A stretch of DNA of 64,000 nt from CAZVWQ01 sp964631275. Lineage in GTDB: Bacteria > Patescibacteriota > JACMRA01. The stretch is from positions 1 to 64,000 of the forward strand of contig CAZVWQ010000003.1 in the NCBI GenBank assembly GCA_964631275.1, in the 5' to 3' direction. The translations under genes were made by a program, and so were the position numbers. Below are positions 25,350-34,493 of this stretch, in pieces; position 1 is the stretch's first letter; every line of letters begins with the position of its first letter. A model generated the notes under the pieces. The model was not told the DNA's origin and made no database searches. It was given only the letters and a program-made list of their open reading frames with translations.

Positions 25350-26183
25350 TTATTTTTTGTTTCTACGTTTTACAATTAGTTGGCTTCCTGGCTTCTTCTT
25401 TTTTCTAGTTTTTACACCTAGAGCATGTTTTCCCCAAGGAGTTTTTGGATATTTTAAACCGATAGGGTTACGAGCTTCTCCTCCTCCATGAGGGTGATCA
25501 ACTGGATTCATTACTTTACCTCTAACTGTTGGCCTAAACCCTTTTTTTCTAACTCTACCAGCTTTACCAATTCTAACTAACTCATGGGATTCGTTACCAA
25601 TTCTGCCTAAGGTGCAAGTACACAGTCCAAGGAATTTTTTAACTTCTCCAGAAGGCAGTTTTAGAGTAGTATATTTTTCTTCTTGGGCTGTAACTTGAGC
25701 ATAATTACCTGCAGATCTAATTAGCTTAGCTCCTTGGCCTGGTAAAGACTCAACCTGACAAACGTAACTTCCTACAGGTAGGTTTTTTAGGTGATAGGTA
25801 TTACCGTCACTAATATCTTGAGTGGTTTGGTATTTTTCACCTACTTTTAAACCTTTAGTGTAAAGAATGTATTTTTTTTCTCCAGATTTTAGATCAATAA
25901 CTAAGCTAACAAAAGCTGTTCTACCTGGGTCGTATTCTATAGTTAGAACTTTAAACCCATCTTCAAAGTTTCTTTTAAAGTCAACTGCCCTAACTAATTT
26001 ACGATAGCCTCCGCCTCTATGTCTGATAGTGATTCTGCCAGAATTATTTCTACCAGCATTGTTTTTTTTGCTAACCAATAGTTTTTTGTATGGTTTATCA
26101 CCTGTCAAAACTTTTTTGTAATTAATTACAGAAGTTTTTCTTAGGGCGGGGGTTGTAGGTTTATAAAATTTTAGGTTAGACAT
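25350..26183 (-). CDS. rplB: 50S ribosomal protein uL2
   Basis: 277 aa, full length. GRNNSGRITIRHRGGGYRKL is at the N-terminus, and VMNPVDHPHGGGE, needed for peptidyl transfer site assembly, is at about residues 224-236. Here rplB comes after rpsS instead of before it. The 200-base gap upstream (26184-26382) may hold its own promoter, since the rest of the operon has gaps of 3-21 bases. Confidence 0.97.
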   Translation of the reverse strand: MSNLKFYKPTTPALRKTSVINYKKVLTGDKPYKKLLVSKKNNAGRNNSGRITIRHRGGGYRKLVRAVDFKRNFEDGFKVLTIEYDPGRTAFVSLVIDLKSGEKKYILYTKGLKVGEKYQTTQDISDGNTYHLKNLPVGSYVCQVESLPGQGAKLIRSAGNYAQVTAQEEKYTTLKLPSGEVKKFLGLCTCTLGRIGNESHELVRIGKAGRVRKKGFRPTVRGKVMNPVDHPHGGGEARNPIGLKYPKTPWGKHALGVKTRKKKKPGSQLIVKRRNKK

Positions 26184-26382
26184 AATTATACTTTTATTAT
26201 GCTTTGTATTTTTGTAGGATAAATATAATTAACGCCAAAATTATCGTTTAGATAACTTCTATTAAAAACTACTTTTTGTGGATTTTTTTTTAAAAATATT
26301 TTTTTAAGGCTGTACAAAAAGATTCTAGTCATATTAATAAAAATTTAAATTATTATTTGGTTTTGGCAAGTTAGAAGTGTCT

Positions 26383-26652
26383 TTAGCCAGCTTTTTTACC
26401 TCCATGTTTAGCAAATTTTGTAGTTCTAGCAAATTCTCCTAGTTTATGACCTACCATTTCTTCAGTAACAAAGACGTCGATGAATTGTTTACCATTATGA
26501 ACTCCGATAGTTACACCTACAAATTCAGGAATAATAGTACTCGCTCGACTCCAAGTTTTGGCTACTTTGTTACTACCATCAGCTTTAGCTTTTTGAACTT
26601 TTTTTAACAAGCTTTCTAAATAATATGGACCTTTTTTTAGTGAACGAGGCAT
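26383..26652 (-). CDS. rpsS: 30S ribosomal protein uS19
   Basis: 89 aa, standard: [58 protein letters not shown]19 is in the 30S head and contacts S13. It lies directly after rplW and before rplB, the reverse of the usual rplB-rpsS order. Confidence 0.97.
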   Translation of the reverse strand: MPRSLKKGPYYLESLLKKVQKAKADGSNKVAKTWSRASTIIPEFVGVTIGVHNGKQFIDVFVTEEMVGHKLGEFARTTKFAKHGGKKAG

Positions 26653-26662
26653 TTGAGTTAGA

Positions 26663-26965
26663 TTATATAGTTTCGTTTATTTTGGTTATTAAATCTTGAT
26701 TGATTTGCTGACCTGGAGAAAGATATACAAAGTATTTTTTAGGTCTAAATTGCGTGGTAGCGTATTTTTTAGCACCTTTTTTTTTAGTTTTTATAAAAGT
26801 TTTAGAAACTCTAATTTTTTTAACTTTTAGACCAAGTTTAACTAAAAGTTTAGTTAGCTCGATCTTGTTAATATTAAAATTTCGATCCCAAAAAGCAAGT
26901 GTAAAGACTCCTCTATCTTGACTTAGGGTTGATTTTTCGGTTTCAACTAAAAAGCAATTAGACAT
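26663..26965 (-). CDS. rplW: 50S ribosomal protein uL23
   Basis: 100 aa. It is a divergent L23, identified by position between rplD and rpsS and by the layout: N-terminal KSTL segment, [20 protein letters not shown] (normally NKI.IK.AVE..F.VKV), the basic extension, then [11 protein letters not shown]23 lies at the peptide exit and binds trigger factor and SRP. Confidence 0.88.
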   Translation of the reverse strand: MSNCFLVETEKSTLSQDRGVFTLAFWDRNFNINKIELTKLLVKLGLKVKKIRVSKTFIKTKKKGAKKYATTQFRPKKYFVYLSPGQQINQDLITKINETI

Positions 26966-26972
26966 GAATATT

Positions 26973-27617
26973 TTATTTAGTTATTTTTTCTTCTAGATTT
27001 CTCTGAGCGATTGGTGTAAAGATTAGATTATGTTTGGCTGCTAGAACATCTAACTTTAGATTATCGACATTTAATAGTTCAGCGTTGGTATTGGTAAAAC
27101 CATCTAACTTACCTTTGTCTTCTTTATGGTAAATAATTACTACCGAAGCTCGAGGTTGTTTTTGTTTGGTCTTAGGATCAATTAATAAAGATAGAACTTT
27201 TAAAGCTTCTTTAGTTTTAGTATAACTGAAACCTTTGTCAAAAAGATAACCACTGTTATTTTCTAATCTGCTTTTAATTAAAGATTTAAGAGTAGCTAAT
27301 TTTGCAGATTTATTAATTTTACGATGCCAATTAACAGTGTTTCGAGGACCATGAGTAACACCACCACCAACCCAGATAGGTGATCTACGAGAACCATGCC
27401 TAGCTCTACCAGTTCCTTTTTGTCTCCAGGGTTTTTTACCTCCACCACGAACTTCACCTCTAGTTTTGGTATGAGCATTACCTTGCCTATAATTGAGTAA
27501 AACAGATCGTAGAGTTTGATGAATCAAGCTATCTTTTGTGCTATAATCTTTAAGACTGTCAAAAGCAGACTGCTTAGATTCAATTTTATCACTGATTATT
27601 TGTAAATTCAAAGACAT
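26973..27617 (-). CDS. rplD: 50S ribosomal protein uL4
   Basis: 214 aa. The diagnostic extended loop is GNAHTKTRGEVRGGGKKPWR followed by QKGTGRARHGSRRSPIWVGG. The globular domain contains VVIIYHKED. The loop reaches the exit tunnel constriction. It overlaps no neighbour and is separated from rplC by 13 bases. Confidence 0.96.
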   Translation of the reverse strand: MSLNLQIISDKIESKQSAFDSLKDYSTKDSLIHQTLRSVLLNYRQGNAHTKTRGEVRGGGKKPWRQKGTGRARHGSRRSPIWVGGGVTHGPRNTVNWHRKINKSAKLATLKSLIKSRLENNSGYLFDKGFSYTKTKEALKVLSLLIDPKTKQKQPRASVVIIYHKEDKGKLDGFTNTNAELLNVDNLKLDVLAAKHNLIFTPIAQRNLEEKITK

Positions 27618-27630
27618 TCTTATTAGTTAT

Positions 27631-28239
27631 TTAATACTTAGAAATTTTTACGACTACTCCATTAGTTCCTGGAATCGAACCTTTAATAAACAAAATTTGA
27701 TTTTCTTTATCTACTTCTAGAACTTTAGCTTTTTTTAAGGTTAGGGTTTTAGTTCCTTGACGGCCAGACATTTTTGTTCCTGGTAGCACTCTTTGGGGAT
27801 ACATAGATCCAATAGATCCTCTGGCTTTTTTGTGTTCGTGTCCATGGCTAGCTGGCTGCCCACCAAAGTTGTACCTTTTAACTACTCCAGTAAAGCCTTT
27901 ACCCATAGTTGTAGAAGTTAAATCAATTATATCTCCGTTTTCAAAATCTTCAATATTATAAGAGTCTTTAACTTTATCTTCTGGGATTATAAACTCACCA
28001 ATTTTTTCTGGATTAAAGTTTTTTAATTTAGAATTTTTAGCTATATGACCTGTTTTAGCTTTAGTCGTTTGAGTTTTACTTTTGTTACCGAAACCAATTT
28101 GATAAGCTTCGTAGCCATCTTTTTCTTTAGTTTTCTTTTGTAATAGATTTTGCTCAGCAAACTCAACAGCAGTGACAGCAACTATTTTATTGTCCACAAA
28201 AATTCTTGTCATTCCTATTTTTTTACCAAATCCAAACAT
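27631..28239 (-). CDS. rplC: 50S ribosomal protein uL3
   Basis: 202 aa. It starts MFGFGKKIGMTRIF and contains GKGFTGVVKRYNFGGQPASH, GSIGSMYPQRVLPGTKMSG and the C-terminal GSIPGTNGVVVKI. L3 nucleates large-subunit assembly and reaches the peptidyl transferase centre. Confidence 0.97.
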   Translation of the reverse strand: MFGFGKKIGMTRIFVDNKIVAVTAVEFAEQNLLQKKTKEKDGYEAYQIGFGNKSKTQTTKAKTGHIAKNSKLKNFNPEKIGEFIIPEDKVKDSYNIEDFENGDIIDLTSTTMGKGFTGVVKRYNFGGQPASHGHEHKKARGSIGSMYPQRVLPGTKMSGRQGTKTLTLKKAKVLEVDKENQILFIKGSIPGTNGVVVKISKY

Positions 28240-28252
28240 AGTTATCTATTTA

Positions 28253-28600
28253 TTAACTTTCTTGTTTAACTTTCTTTTTATTTTTTATAGCCACTGTTTC
28301 GATCACGATGTCTACTCCAGCTGGCAAACTTAGAGTAGATAAATTATTTACTACATCAGCGTTGACATCATAAATATCAATTAACCTTTTGTGTTCTCTA
28401 GACTCAAAAGTATCAGCATGCTTACTATAAACAAAGGTAGCTCTGCGAATAGTGAACTTTCGTCTTTTGGTCTTTAGTGGCACTGGACCGACAACCCTAC
28501 CTTGAGATTTAATTACTGATTGGATTAGTTTTTTGACAGCTTGCTCTAAGACTCTATGGTCGAAGGATTTTATTTTTACTCGTATTTTAGTCTCTGACAT
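28253..28600 (-). CDS. rpsJ: 30S ribosomal protein uS10
   Basis: 115 aa. Typical S10: IRVKIKSFDHRVLEQAVKKL, GPVPLKTKRRKFTIRRATF and ESREHKRLIDIYD. A short Lys-rich tail follows. S10 is also the NusB partner in antitermination. It is the first gene of this minus-strand operon; the promoter should lie in 28601-28967. Confidence 0.97.
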   Translation of the reverse strand: MSETKIRVKIKSFDHRVLEQAVKKLIQSVIKSQGRVVGPVPLKTKRRKFTIRRATFVYSKHADTFESREHKRLIDIYDVNADVVNNLSTLSLPAGVDIVIETVAIKNKKKVKQES

Positions 28601-28967
28601 AGAGAATAAGAAAAAGATATTTCTATATATTTTCTGTAGTTATTTATGATTATAAAATAACCTTTTCTTTGTCAAGCAGTAAATGAAATTAATAAAATCT
28701 AAAATAGAATTTGTATAGTTTAGTAGTGAATCTTCTTTGTTAAGTAAGTTAAGAGAGTTTTTAAAGTATGTAACCTAAAAAGTCTAAGCCATTTATAAAA
28801 TCATTTGAAATTTTTATCAGTTTAAAAGTAAATATTAAGATGTAAAAATATCACTTGTGTTTTGTTTAACAAATAATAAATTTTAAAAAATCTTTTGAGA
28901 TGAGGTTACTAACTTAAAATCAAATAATTTCTTGCCAAATTAATTTTTATGAAGTAATAATAAAAAC
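28601..28967. promoter_or_regulatory. Divergent intergenic region upstream of rpsJ and priA'
   Basis: 367 AT-rich bases between two divergent genes, so promoters for both must lie here. I cannot pick -35/-10 boxes with confidence in such AT-rich DNA. None of the clear repeat elements is present, unlike most gaps of this size in the window. Confidence 0.4.
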
Positions 28968-29903
28968 ATGGCCATACTCTTAATCCATCCTCGCAGAGGT
29001 TTGTTTCAGATTACTAAGTGCAAAGAGTGCGGTTATATCTTTGAATGTAATAATTGTACAGCTAAACTTACAACCTACAAAGCCACAAACAAATTAGAAT
29101 TAGTTTGCCATCAATGTCAGAGTAGTTACGACTATCCTAACCAATGTCCAAATTGCAAGAGTCGGAATATAATTTCACTTTTTGGAGGTATTGAAGATTT
29201 AGAAGCAAAACTAAAGTCTAGCCAAAAAGAGGTTATTCGTTTAGATCTAATAAAAGATTATACTAAAACTCAAAATACTTTTAGACCAGTTAATTGCGAT
29301 AGTATTTTTTTGACTACTAGGGTTTATGACCCAGCTATAAATTACGATTTTTTTGATAAAATAATCTTCGTAAAAGCTGAAAATTTGTTAGCTAGTCCTG
29401 ATTATTTAGTTAGAGAAGAAGTCCTTAAACAAATTACAGAACTTTTTCTAAAAGTTGATCCAAGGTCAGAAATTATTTTTGACACAGCTTCTGTAGAAAC
29501 TGAATTTTTTCAAGACTTAATTAAACTCAACCAAAATAGACAAACTAACCTAAAAGATTGGTTTTTGGATAACCTAAAAAATGAATCAGAAACTAGACAA
29601 AAACTAGGTTTTCCGCCTCATCAAAATTTGATTTTAATCACCACTCAAGAAAAAACTATCGCCCAGTCTTTACACAAAATAAATTCAATCAAAGAAAAAT
29701 TAGAAAAACAAAATTTTCAGAACTTAAGAACCAAAAAACCATATCCAGCTAGGTTTTTGAAGCGTAAAAATATGTATTCTCACCACCTTCTAATAAAAGT
29801 TCCACGTAATTACAAATATTACCTAAAATTACAAAAATTTATTAAAGAAACCACTCAAAATTTAGCTGTGCAAGTTAGGTTAAATCCTAAAAATCTGTTT
29901 TAG
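28968..29903 (+). CDS. priA: PriA C-terminal half (zinc-binding region onward), lacking the helicase motor
   Basis: 311 aa. The start, LLIHPRRGLF, matches the 'NRRGF' segment of PriA. The eight zinc Cys follow at 18, 21, 27, 30, 47, 50, 60 and 63, then FGGIEDLEAKL (normally G.GTE..E..L). The C-terminal PriA domain is recognisable (TRQKLGFPPHQNLILI ... YSHHLLIKVP). Full PriA is about 730 aa; the 3'-DNA-binding domain and the Walker A/DEAH helicase lobe are absent. No coding continues upstream of the ATG. PriA restarts stalled replication forks. This form could at most bind DNA, SSB or partners. Confidence 0.85.
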   Translation: MAILLIHPRRGLFQITKCKECGYIFECNNCTAKLTTYKATNKLELVCHQCQSSYDYPNQCPNCKSRNIISLFGGIEDLEAKLKSSQKEVIRLDLIKDYTKTQNTFRPVNCDSIFLTTRVYDPAINYDFFDKIIFVKAENLLASPDYLVREEVLKQITELFLKVDPRSEIIFDTASVETEFFQDLIKLNQNRQTNLKDWFLDNLKNESETRQKLGFPPHQNLILITTQEKTIAQSLHKINSIKEKLEKQNFQNLRTKKPYPARFLKRKNMYSHHLLIKVPRNYKYYLKLQKFIKETTQNLAVQVRLNPKNLF

Positions 29904-30292
29904 ACTTATACTTGATAAGGTTACTATTAAGTCAATTTAGCTCTTTGAAAAAAATAAATTCTTATTTAAAATTCAACGGACAAAATGCAAGTAGGAGAGC
30001 TAACATAAAGTTTAAACGTCTTTAAAGGGCTTTTAACCAGAGATAATTAGATATAAATAAAGTGTTCAGTTTTTTAAATACTGTCTTTAGACTTGAAATG
30101 TAAGACCATATGTTTGACATTTTTCTATATTCAGATTTGAATCTTTTATACAAATTGCCAAAGCAATTACTGGTTTTCTAAAGCTCTTTGAGTCTATTCT
30201 AGATCCTAGTTAGTTTCTTTAAAATCTCTTTTAGTAAAGAAAATCTAAAACTTTTTTATTTTAAATTTAACTTATTTTAAACTTTAACACTT
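29904..30292. promoter_or_regulatory. rpsA upstream region
   Basis: 389 bases with no gene. A TTGACA at about 30115-30120 is a possible -35 box, but no good -10 is spaced from it. There may be an rpsA leader; I see no recognisable riboswitch or tRNA. Confidence 0.3.
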
Positions 30293-31504
30293 ATGGCTGT
30301 TACACAAAGCCCTACAATGGAAGACTTAGTTACTCGAGTTTCCGACAAAATCAATCTAAAAATTGGCGAAAAAGTCCAAGGTAAAATTACATTTTTAGCT
30401 AAAAATCAAGCATTAATTAATATTCCTAACGTTGGACTTGGAATAGTTAGAGGTAGAGAATTATATAATGAAGAATTTCTATCTAAACTAAAAATTAGCG
30501 AAGAAATTGAAGCTGTCGTCTTAGAGCTTGATAACGAACTAGGAATGATGGAATTGAGTTTTAGAGAAATTGGTAAAGACAAAATTTGGGAAGAAATTCA
30601 GCATGCATACGAAGAAAAAAGCATAATTGAATGCAAGATTAGAGAAGCTAATAGAGGAGGTTTCTTGATTAAGGTTAGAGGGGTGGATGGGTTTTTACCA
30701 GCCTCGTTACTATCCCCTACACATGCTATTAAGAATGTAAGTGTTGAGGATAACAGCTTACTTTATCAAATGAAAAAATATGTTGGGCAAACCTTTAATG
30801 TTAAAATTATTAACATAAACTCTGAAAATGAAACTTTAATTGTTTCTGAAAAAGCTGTAAGCGATGAGATTGCTCAAGTAAAATTACAAAAATACGAGGT
30901 TGGAAGTACTGTAGAAGGAGTTATAGTGGGAGTAGTTGACTTTGGTATATTTATCCGTTTTGACGAAGATCTTGAAGGACTAATCCATATCTCTGAAATT
31001 GCCTGGAAAAAAGTAGAAGATCCAAAAAAAGAGTATAAAGTTGGGCAAAAAATTAAAGCTAAAATTGTAGATATTGACGATAATAATAGAATTAATCTAT
31101 CTATAAAACAGCTACTAGAAAACCCTTGGATAAAATTCTCTAAAAGTGTTAAACCAGGAGATAAATTTGTAGGTATGGTTTCTAAAATTGTGTCTTATGG
31201 AGCTATAGTAGTCAATAATGAGGATATTCAAGGTTTATGTCATATTAGCCAAATTAGTGAAGAACTGCTTGAGAGTCCAGCTAAAATTCATGAAATTTTA
31301 AAAGTTGGAGAAACCAGAGATTTTACAATTTTAGATTTAGAGGCTGATGAAAAGCTTTATTTAACTCTTTTACCTTACGATAAAGCTATGAAAATTCAAG
31401 AGCTTATAGTTCAAGAAGAAGCTAAAAAACAACAAGAAGCTATAGACAAAGATAGTAATCAATCTACAACTAATAAGAGCTCAGAGGTTAAAGAAAATCA
31501 ATAG
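30293..31504 (+). CDS. rpsA: 30S ribosomal protein bS1 (four S1 domains)
   Basis: 403 aa with four S1/OB repeats (about residues 22-95, 108-190, 204-275 and 292-368). GSTVEGVIVGVVDFGIFIRF and EGLIHISEIAW are the typical third-domain motifs, and GDKFVGMVSKIVSYGAIV the fourth. A Lys/Gln/Ser-rich tail of 30 residues ends the protein. S1 binds mRNA leaders and helps start translation where Shine-Dalgarno sequences are weak, as appears common here. Four repeats is shorter than the six of E. coli. Confidence 0.95.
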   Translation: MAVTQSPTMEDLVTRVSDKINLKIGEKVQGKITFLAKNQALINIPNVGLGIVRGRELYNEEFLSKLKISEEIEAVVLELDNELGMMELSFREIGKDKIWEEIQHAYEEKSIIECKIREANRGGFLIKVRGVDGFLPASLLSPTHAIKNVSVEDNSLLYQMKKYVGQTFNVKIININSENETLIVSEKAVSDEIAQVKLQKYEVGSTVEGVIVGVVDFGIFIRFDEDLEGLIHISEIAWKKVEDPKKEYKVGQKIKAKIVDIDDNNRINLSIKQLLENPWIKFSKSVKPGDKFVGMVSKIVSYGAIVVNNEDIQGLCHISQISEELLESPAKIHEILKVGETRDFTILDLEADEKLYLTLLPYDKAMKIQELIVQEEAKKQQEAIDKDSNQSTTNKSSEVKENQ

Positions 31505-31628
31505 TTTAGTTATTGACTTAAATCTATTACTTGTATTTTGATAAATCTTTAAACAAATAAAAAATACTAGATCATGGGAAAAATTAAAAACAAAGCTCTA
31601 GTTACTTCTTTTTATAAAAATTCTGAGT

Positions 31629-33173
31629 ATGAGTAATAAAAACAAAAAATACCCTGACTCTTCTAGCATCTACGATGATGACTATTATAATCAAGTAGAT
31701 TTAGGTCATCAAATTAACCCTTATGACCAAGATAAAACCAGCCTATCTAATTTTCCTAGTTATAAAAAATTTCAACTAGGTGAAAAAAACAATCAGCCTA
31801 AAAATAATAGTAAATTTCCAAGATTTTTGAGAGGTCAAGATACCAGATCTAACTCTTCTTACTCTAATCTTGATTCAAATTCTACAACTGAACCAATCAG
31901 ACCTTCTAAGTTTGTTCCTAGTCTAAAGGCAATTTATGGAGGTGGAAATATTAATTCTATAAGTTCAGTTTTTAATAAAGATAATGACGAAGTTAACGGC
32001 TTAAGAAGAGTTTTTAGAAAATCAATGATTTTTTTTACTATCCATTTAATTTTATTTTTTATTCTTAATATAATTAGTTGGAGTTTTGGTTTTTGGAATA
32101 TCTTCTTTAATCTTTTACTGATTACCTTATACGTTGGAGTTACTAATATTTTTTATATTATTGTAGCTGACAAAAGTTATGTTTATTTAGCTATTTTAGG
32201 ACAGTTTATTTTGATTATCCTAATCAACTCTTTTTATGGACTAGGTTTTCATTTGATTACTTTATTTTTTACTTTAATAATTATACTTTTTAGTTATTTA
32301 GCTTATGCTGAGCTAGAGAAATTTCAACTTAGTTCTAGACTATTTTCGATCTCTCATATTACTTCTGAATCTACTAGAATATTACTTACAACAGCTTTTT
32401 TAGTGATTGCCTTGAGTATTTTTAATGGGATAAAAAACGAAAGTAGTAGTATTTTTGTAGAAAGGTTAATTTTTAGTAACGAAGCAATTTTTGATAATTT
32501 TTTTATTGAAAATTCTAGCAGATTATCAGTCAATAAATATGTTAATATTGTTAAAGGAACTTTCAGACTTAATACTAATACGTCAGCGGTTACTTATTTT
32601 GACCCTACCACATTTAAGAACAGGCCAGCTACTTTTAGAGATTTTTTAAGTGAAAATTATAGAACTGATAGTATCCTAAATCAGGGCCAAGAAGACGAAG
32701 TCAGAAACCAGTGCGTTAGTGACACTGGATCTGCTTTTGAGTCCGAAGAGTGTAGCCAAAAAGTAAAAGAAAGAGAAGATGAGATTTTAGATAATTATAG
32801 GTTAGTAGCTTTTAGCGGTTTAAGTAACCGTGGAGTTAATTTAACTTTAGACGATCAACTGTTAGTTGAAGATTTTAGAAAAATAGCCAAAGAACACTAT
32901 GCTAACAAAATTAAAGATTTTGAAAACCCTGAAGAGCTAGAAGATAATTCAGTTGTGCCTGAGCCTCTGCTAATAATTCTCTCGATTATCTCTCAAGATA
33001 GTATTATCCCTGCAGTTTTTGCTATTATGACTTATCTAATACTTTTTATTTTTAAGTTTATTTTTGCTTGGCTAGCCTTTTTAATTACTTGGGTTATTTG
33101 GATAATACTAAAAACTACTGGTTTTACTCAAATAGAGGTAGAAACAGCTGAGTCTGAGATTGTTAGTATATAG
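31629..33173 (+). CDS. Multi-pass membrane protein of unknown function
   Basis: 514 aa. Residues 1-120 are polar and probably disordered (Ser/Asn/Tyr/Pro-rich), cytoplasmic. Five or so membrane helices follow between about 133 and 265. A soluble domain with two Cys (NQCVSDTG and SEECSQK), likely external, spans about 270-430, and two further membrane helices end the protein. No family is recognised. It follows rpsA by 124 bases, possibly cotranscribed. With rpsA it lies inside the segment I infer to be inverted. Confidence 0.75.
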   Translation: MSNKNKKYPDSSSIYDDDYYNQVDLGHQINPYDQDKTSLSNFPSYKKFQLGEKNNQPKNNSKFPRFLRGQDTRSNSSYSNLDSNSTTEPIRPSKFVPSLKAIYGGGNINSISSVFNKDNDEVNGLRRVFRKSMIFFTIHLILFFILNIISWSFGFWNIFFNLLLITLYVGVTNIFYIIVADKSYVYLAILGQFILIILINSFYGLGFHLITLFFTLIIILFSYLAYAELEKFQLSSRLFSISHITSESTRILLTTAFLVIALSIFNGIKNESSSIFVERLIFSNEAIFDNFFIENSSRLSVNKYVNIVKGTFRLNTNTSAVTYFDPTTFKNRPATFRDFLSENYRTDSILNQGQEDEVRNQCVSDTGSAFESEECSQKVKEREDEILDNYRLVAFSGLSNRGVNLTLDDQLLVEDFRKIAKEHYANKIKDFENPEELEDNSVVPEPLLIILSIISQDSIIPAVFAIMTYLILFIFKFIFAWLAFLITWVIWIILKTTGFTQIEVETAESEIVSI

Positions 33174-33175
33174 CA

Positions 33176-33250
33176 TTATACGTATTTTCGCATCAACTTG
33201 CATAAATATTATACAAAATTAACTCCTTAAAAGCTACTTGTTTGGTTGTT
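33176..33250 (+). repeat. Repeat family I, partial copy
   Basis: ATCAACTTGCATAAATATTA ... TTAAAAGCTACTTGTTTGGT. Relatives are the sequence flanking the IS1595 element (about 960-1044 plus 1884-1925) and 62930-63050. Confidence 0.5.
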
Positions 33251-33308
33251 AAAAACCTAAATAACGAAACTATCTTTAAAGATTAAATAGTACATAGACA
33301 AAACATAG

Positions 33309-33428
33309 TTAAAAGATAATCAAGAACTTATCTAGATCTGGTGTTTGTAAGGAAGTAGTTTTTTTGAGATCAGAAAATACAGACTCAATTCTAGCTCTAA
33401 TATGGAGTAAATGAATATCAAATTGTGA
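33309..33428 (-). pseudogene. Transposase C-terminal fragment
   Basis: The frame reads TSQFDIHLLHIRARIESVF, SDLKKTTSLQTPDLDKF, then LIIF and TAA. The 'RARIESVFSDLK' run resembles the R-x-x-(I/V)-E-x-V-F-x-x-(L)K box near the C-terminal glutamate of IS4/IS5-type DDE transposases. It is cut off on its 5' side by the family A repeat beginning at 33433. Family assignment is tentative. Confidence 0.4.
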
Positions 33429-33432
33429 AGTA

Positions 33433-33541
33433 ATATACTAACTGTTAACTACTCACAGTGTAGTTTTTCTAACTTTGTTTTCTTTATTTAATCAAACTTA
33501 AACCTTCAGTTAAATTATAATTTAGTTAGCATTTGGGTATA
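33433..33541 (+). repeat. Repeat family A, copy 5
   Basis: TATACTAACTGTTAACTACT to GCATTTGGGTATA. It borders the transposase fragment and lies at the right breakpoint region of the proposed inversion. Confidence 0.75.
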
Positions 33542-33589
33542 AAAAATAATCAACTGTCCCTTGTTATAAACCTATCTGATTATTCTTCC

Positions 33590-33747
33590 TCCAAAACAAA
33601 AGCTTTTAGGTTTTAATTACTTCAAAAATTGTAATTTAAAATTTCTTCTAACCTAGTATTTTAGATGTAAAAAAATCAACTAAAAATAATTTCTTAAGTT
33701 TTATTTAAATTGTAAAAAATTTCAAATGGACTCTATAATAATATATA
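33590..33747 (+). repeat. Repeat family H, copy 2
   Basis: GGTTTTAATTACTTCAAAAA core and right end AAAATTTCAAATGGACTCTA, the complement of the TAGAACCCRTTTGAAA end. The rest of the gap up to rplX (33748-34012) holds no visible gene. Confidence 0.6.
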
Positions 33748-34012
33748 TTCTTGCATTCCATGTTTCAAGCACCCTCTTAATCTTTTTCAAAAAAGGTTGG
33801 TTACTAAGTTATGCAAATAGGGTTTGATTTAGGTATAATTTACAAAATTGTAGATTTACAAAAAGCCACCTTATCCTAACTTTTTTTCTAAATAAAGACT
33901 AAAAATTCCTTATTTAAAGAGAAATTTGAAGTATGTCTTATAGACAATTTAGGGATATATAAAGCATGGTAGTTGACAAAAAATCTATCCTTAATCATTT
34001 TCAATTCTATTC

Positions 34013-34465
34013 ATGTCAATATCTAAAGTAAAAACAGGAGATAAGGTAAAAGTTATCAGCGGTAATTATAAAGGCCATATTGGCCATGTAACTAAAGTTA
34101 TCAAACACTCTAAAGGCAAAAGGGTTTCGATTTCTGATGTACCTAAAATAACTAAGTATCGGAAGTCTTACACCTACCAAGGTCAAAAATACCCTGGAAT
34201 GAAAACTTTAATTGATAGATTTTTGCATATTTCTAACGTTGCCCTTTTGGATGATCAAGGTAAACTTAGTAAAACCAGAATTGAAATCAAAGACAACAAA
34301 AAAACTAGAGTTTTTAAAACTACTAACAAGACGGTGACTTACTCTAGTAAAGACCTAGCAAAAGCTTCTAAAGATTCTAAAAAAACAAAAGAAAAAGTCG
34401 ATCCAAAAAAAGTCGACCAAGAAAAAAAAGTAACTGACAAAAAAGATAGCAAAAGTTCTATTTAA
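34013..34465 (+). CDS. rplX: 50S ribosomal protein uL24
   Basis: 150 aa. The KOW motif (KVKTGDKVKVISGNYKGHIG) is at the N-terminus. The L24 body follows, with KTLIDRFLHISNVAL and a SKTRI segment. A Lys/Asp/Ser-rich tail of about 40 residues is an addition to the usual 100-aa core. It is the first gene of the plus-strand half of the spc operon. In most bacteria rplN precedes it directly. Confidence 0.93.
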   Translation: MSISKVKTGDKVKVISGNYKGHIGHVTKVIKHSKGKRVSISDVPKITKYRKSYTYQGQKYPGMKTLIDRFLHISNVALLDDQGKLSKTRIEIKDNKKTRVFKTTNKTVTYSSKDLAKASKDSKKTKEKVDPKKVDQEKKVTDKKDSKSSI

Positions 34466-34493
34466 AAATAAATCTTAAGTCTAAAAGTTTTTT

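Noticed and set aside
29904..30292. Structured RNA or riboswitch upstream of rpsA
   Set aside because: Only weak AT-rich pairing can be seen, with no recognisable conserved motif.
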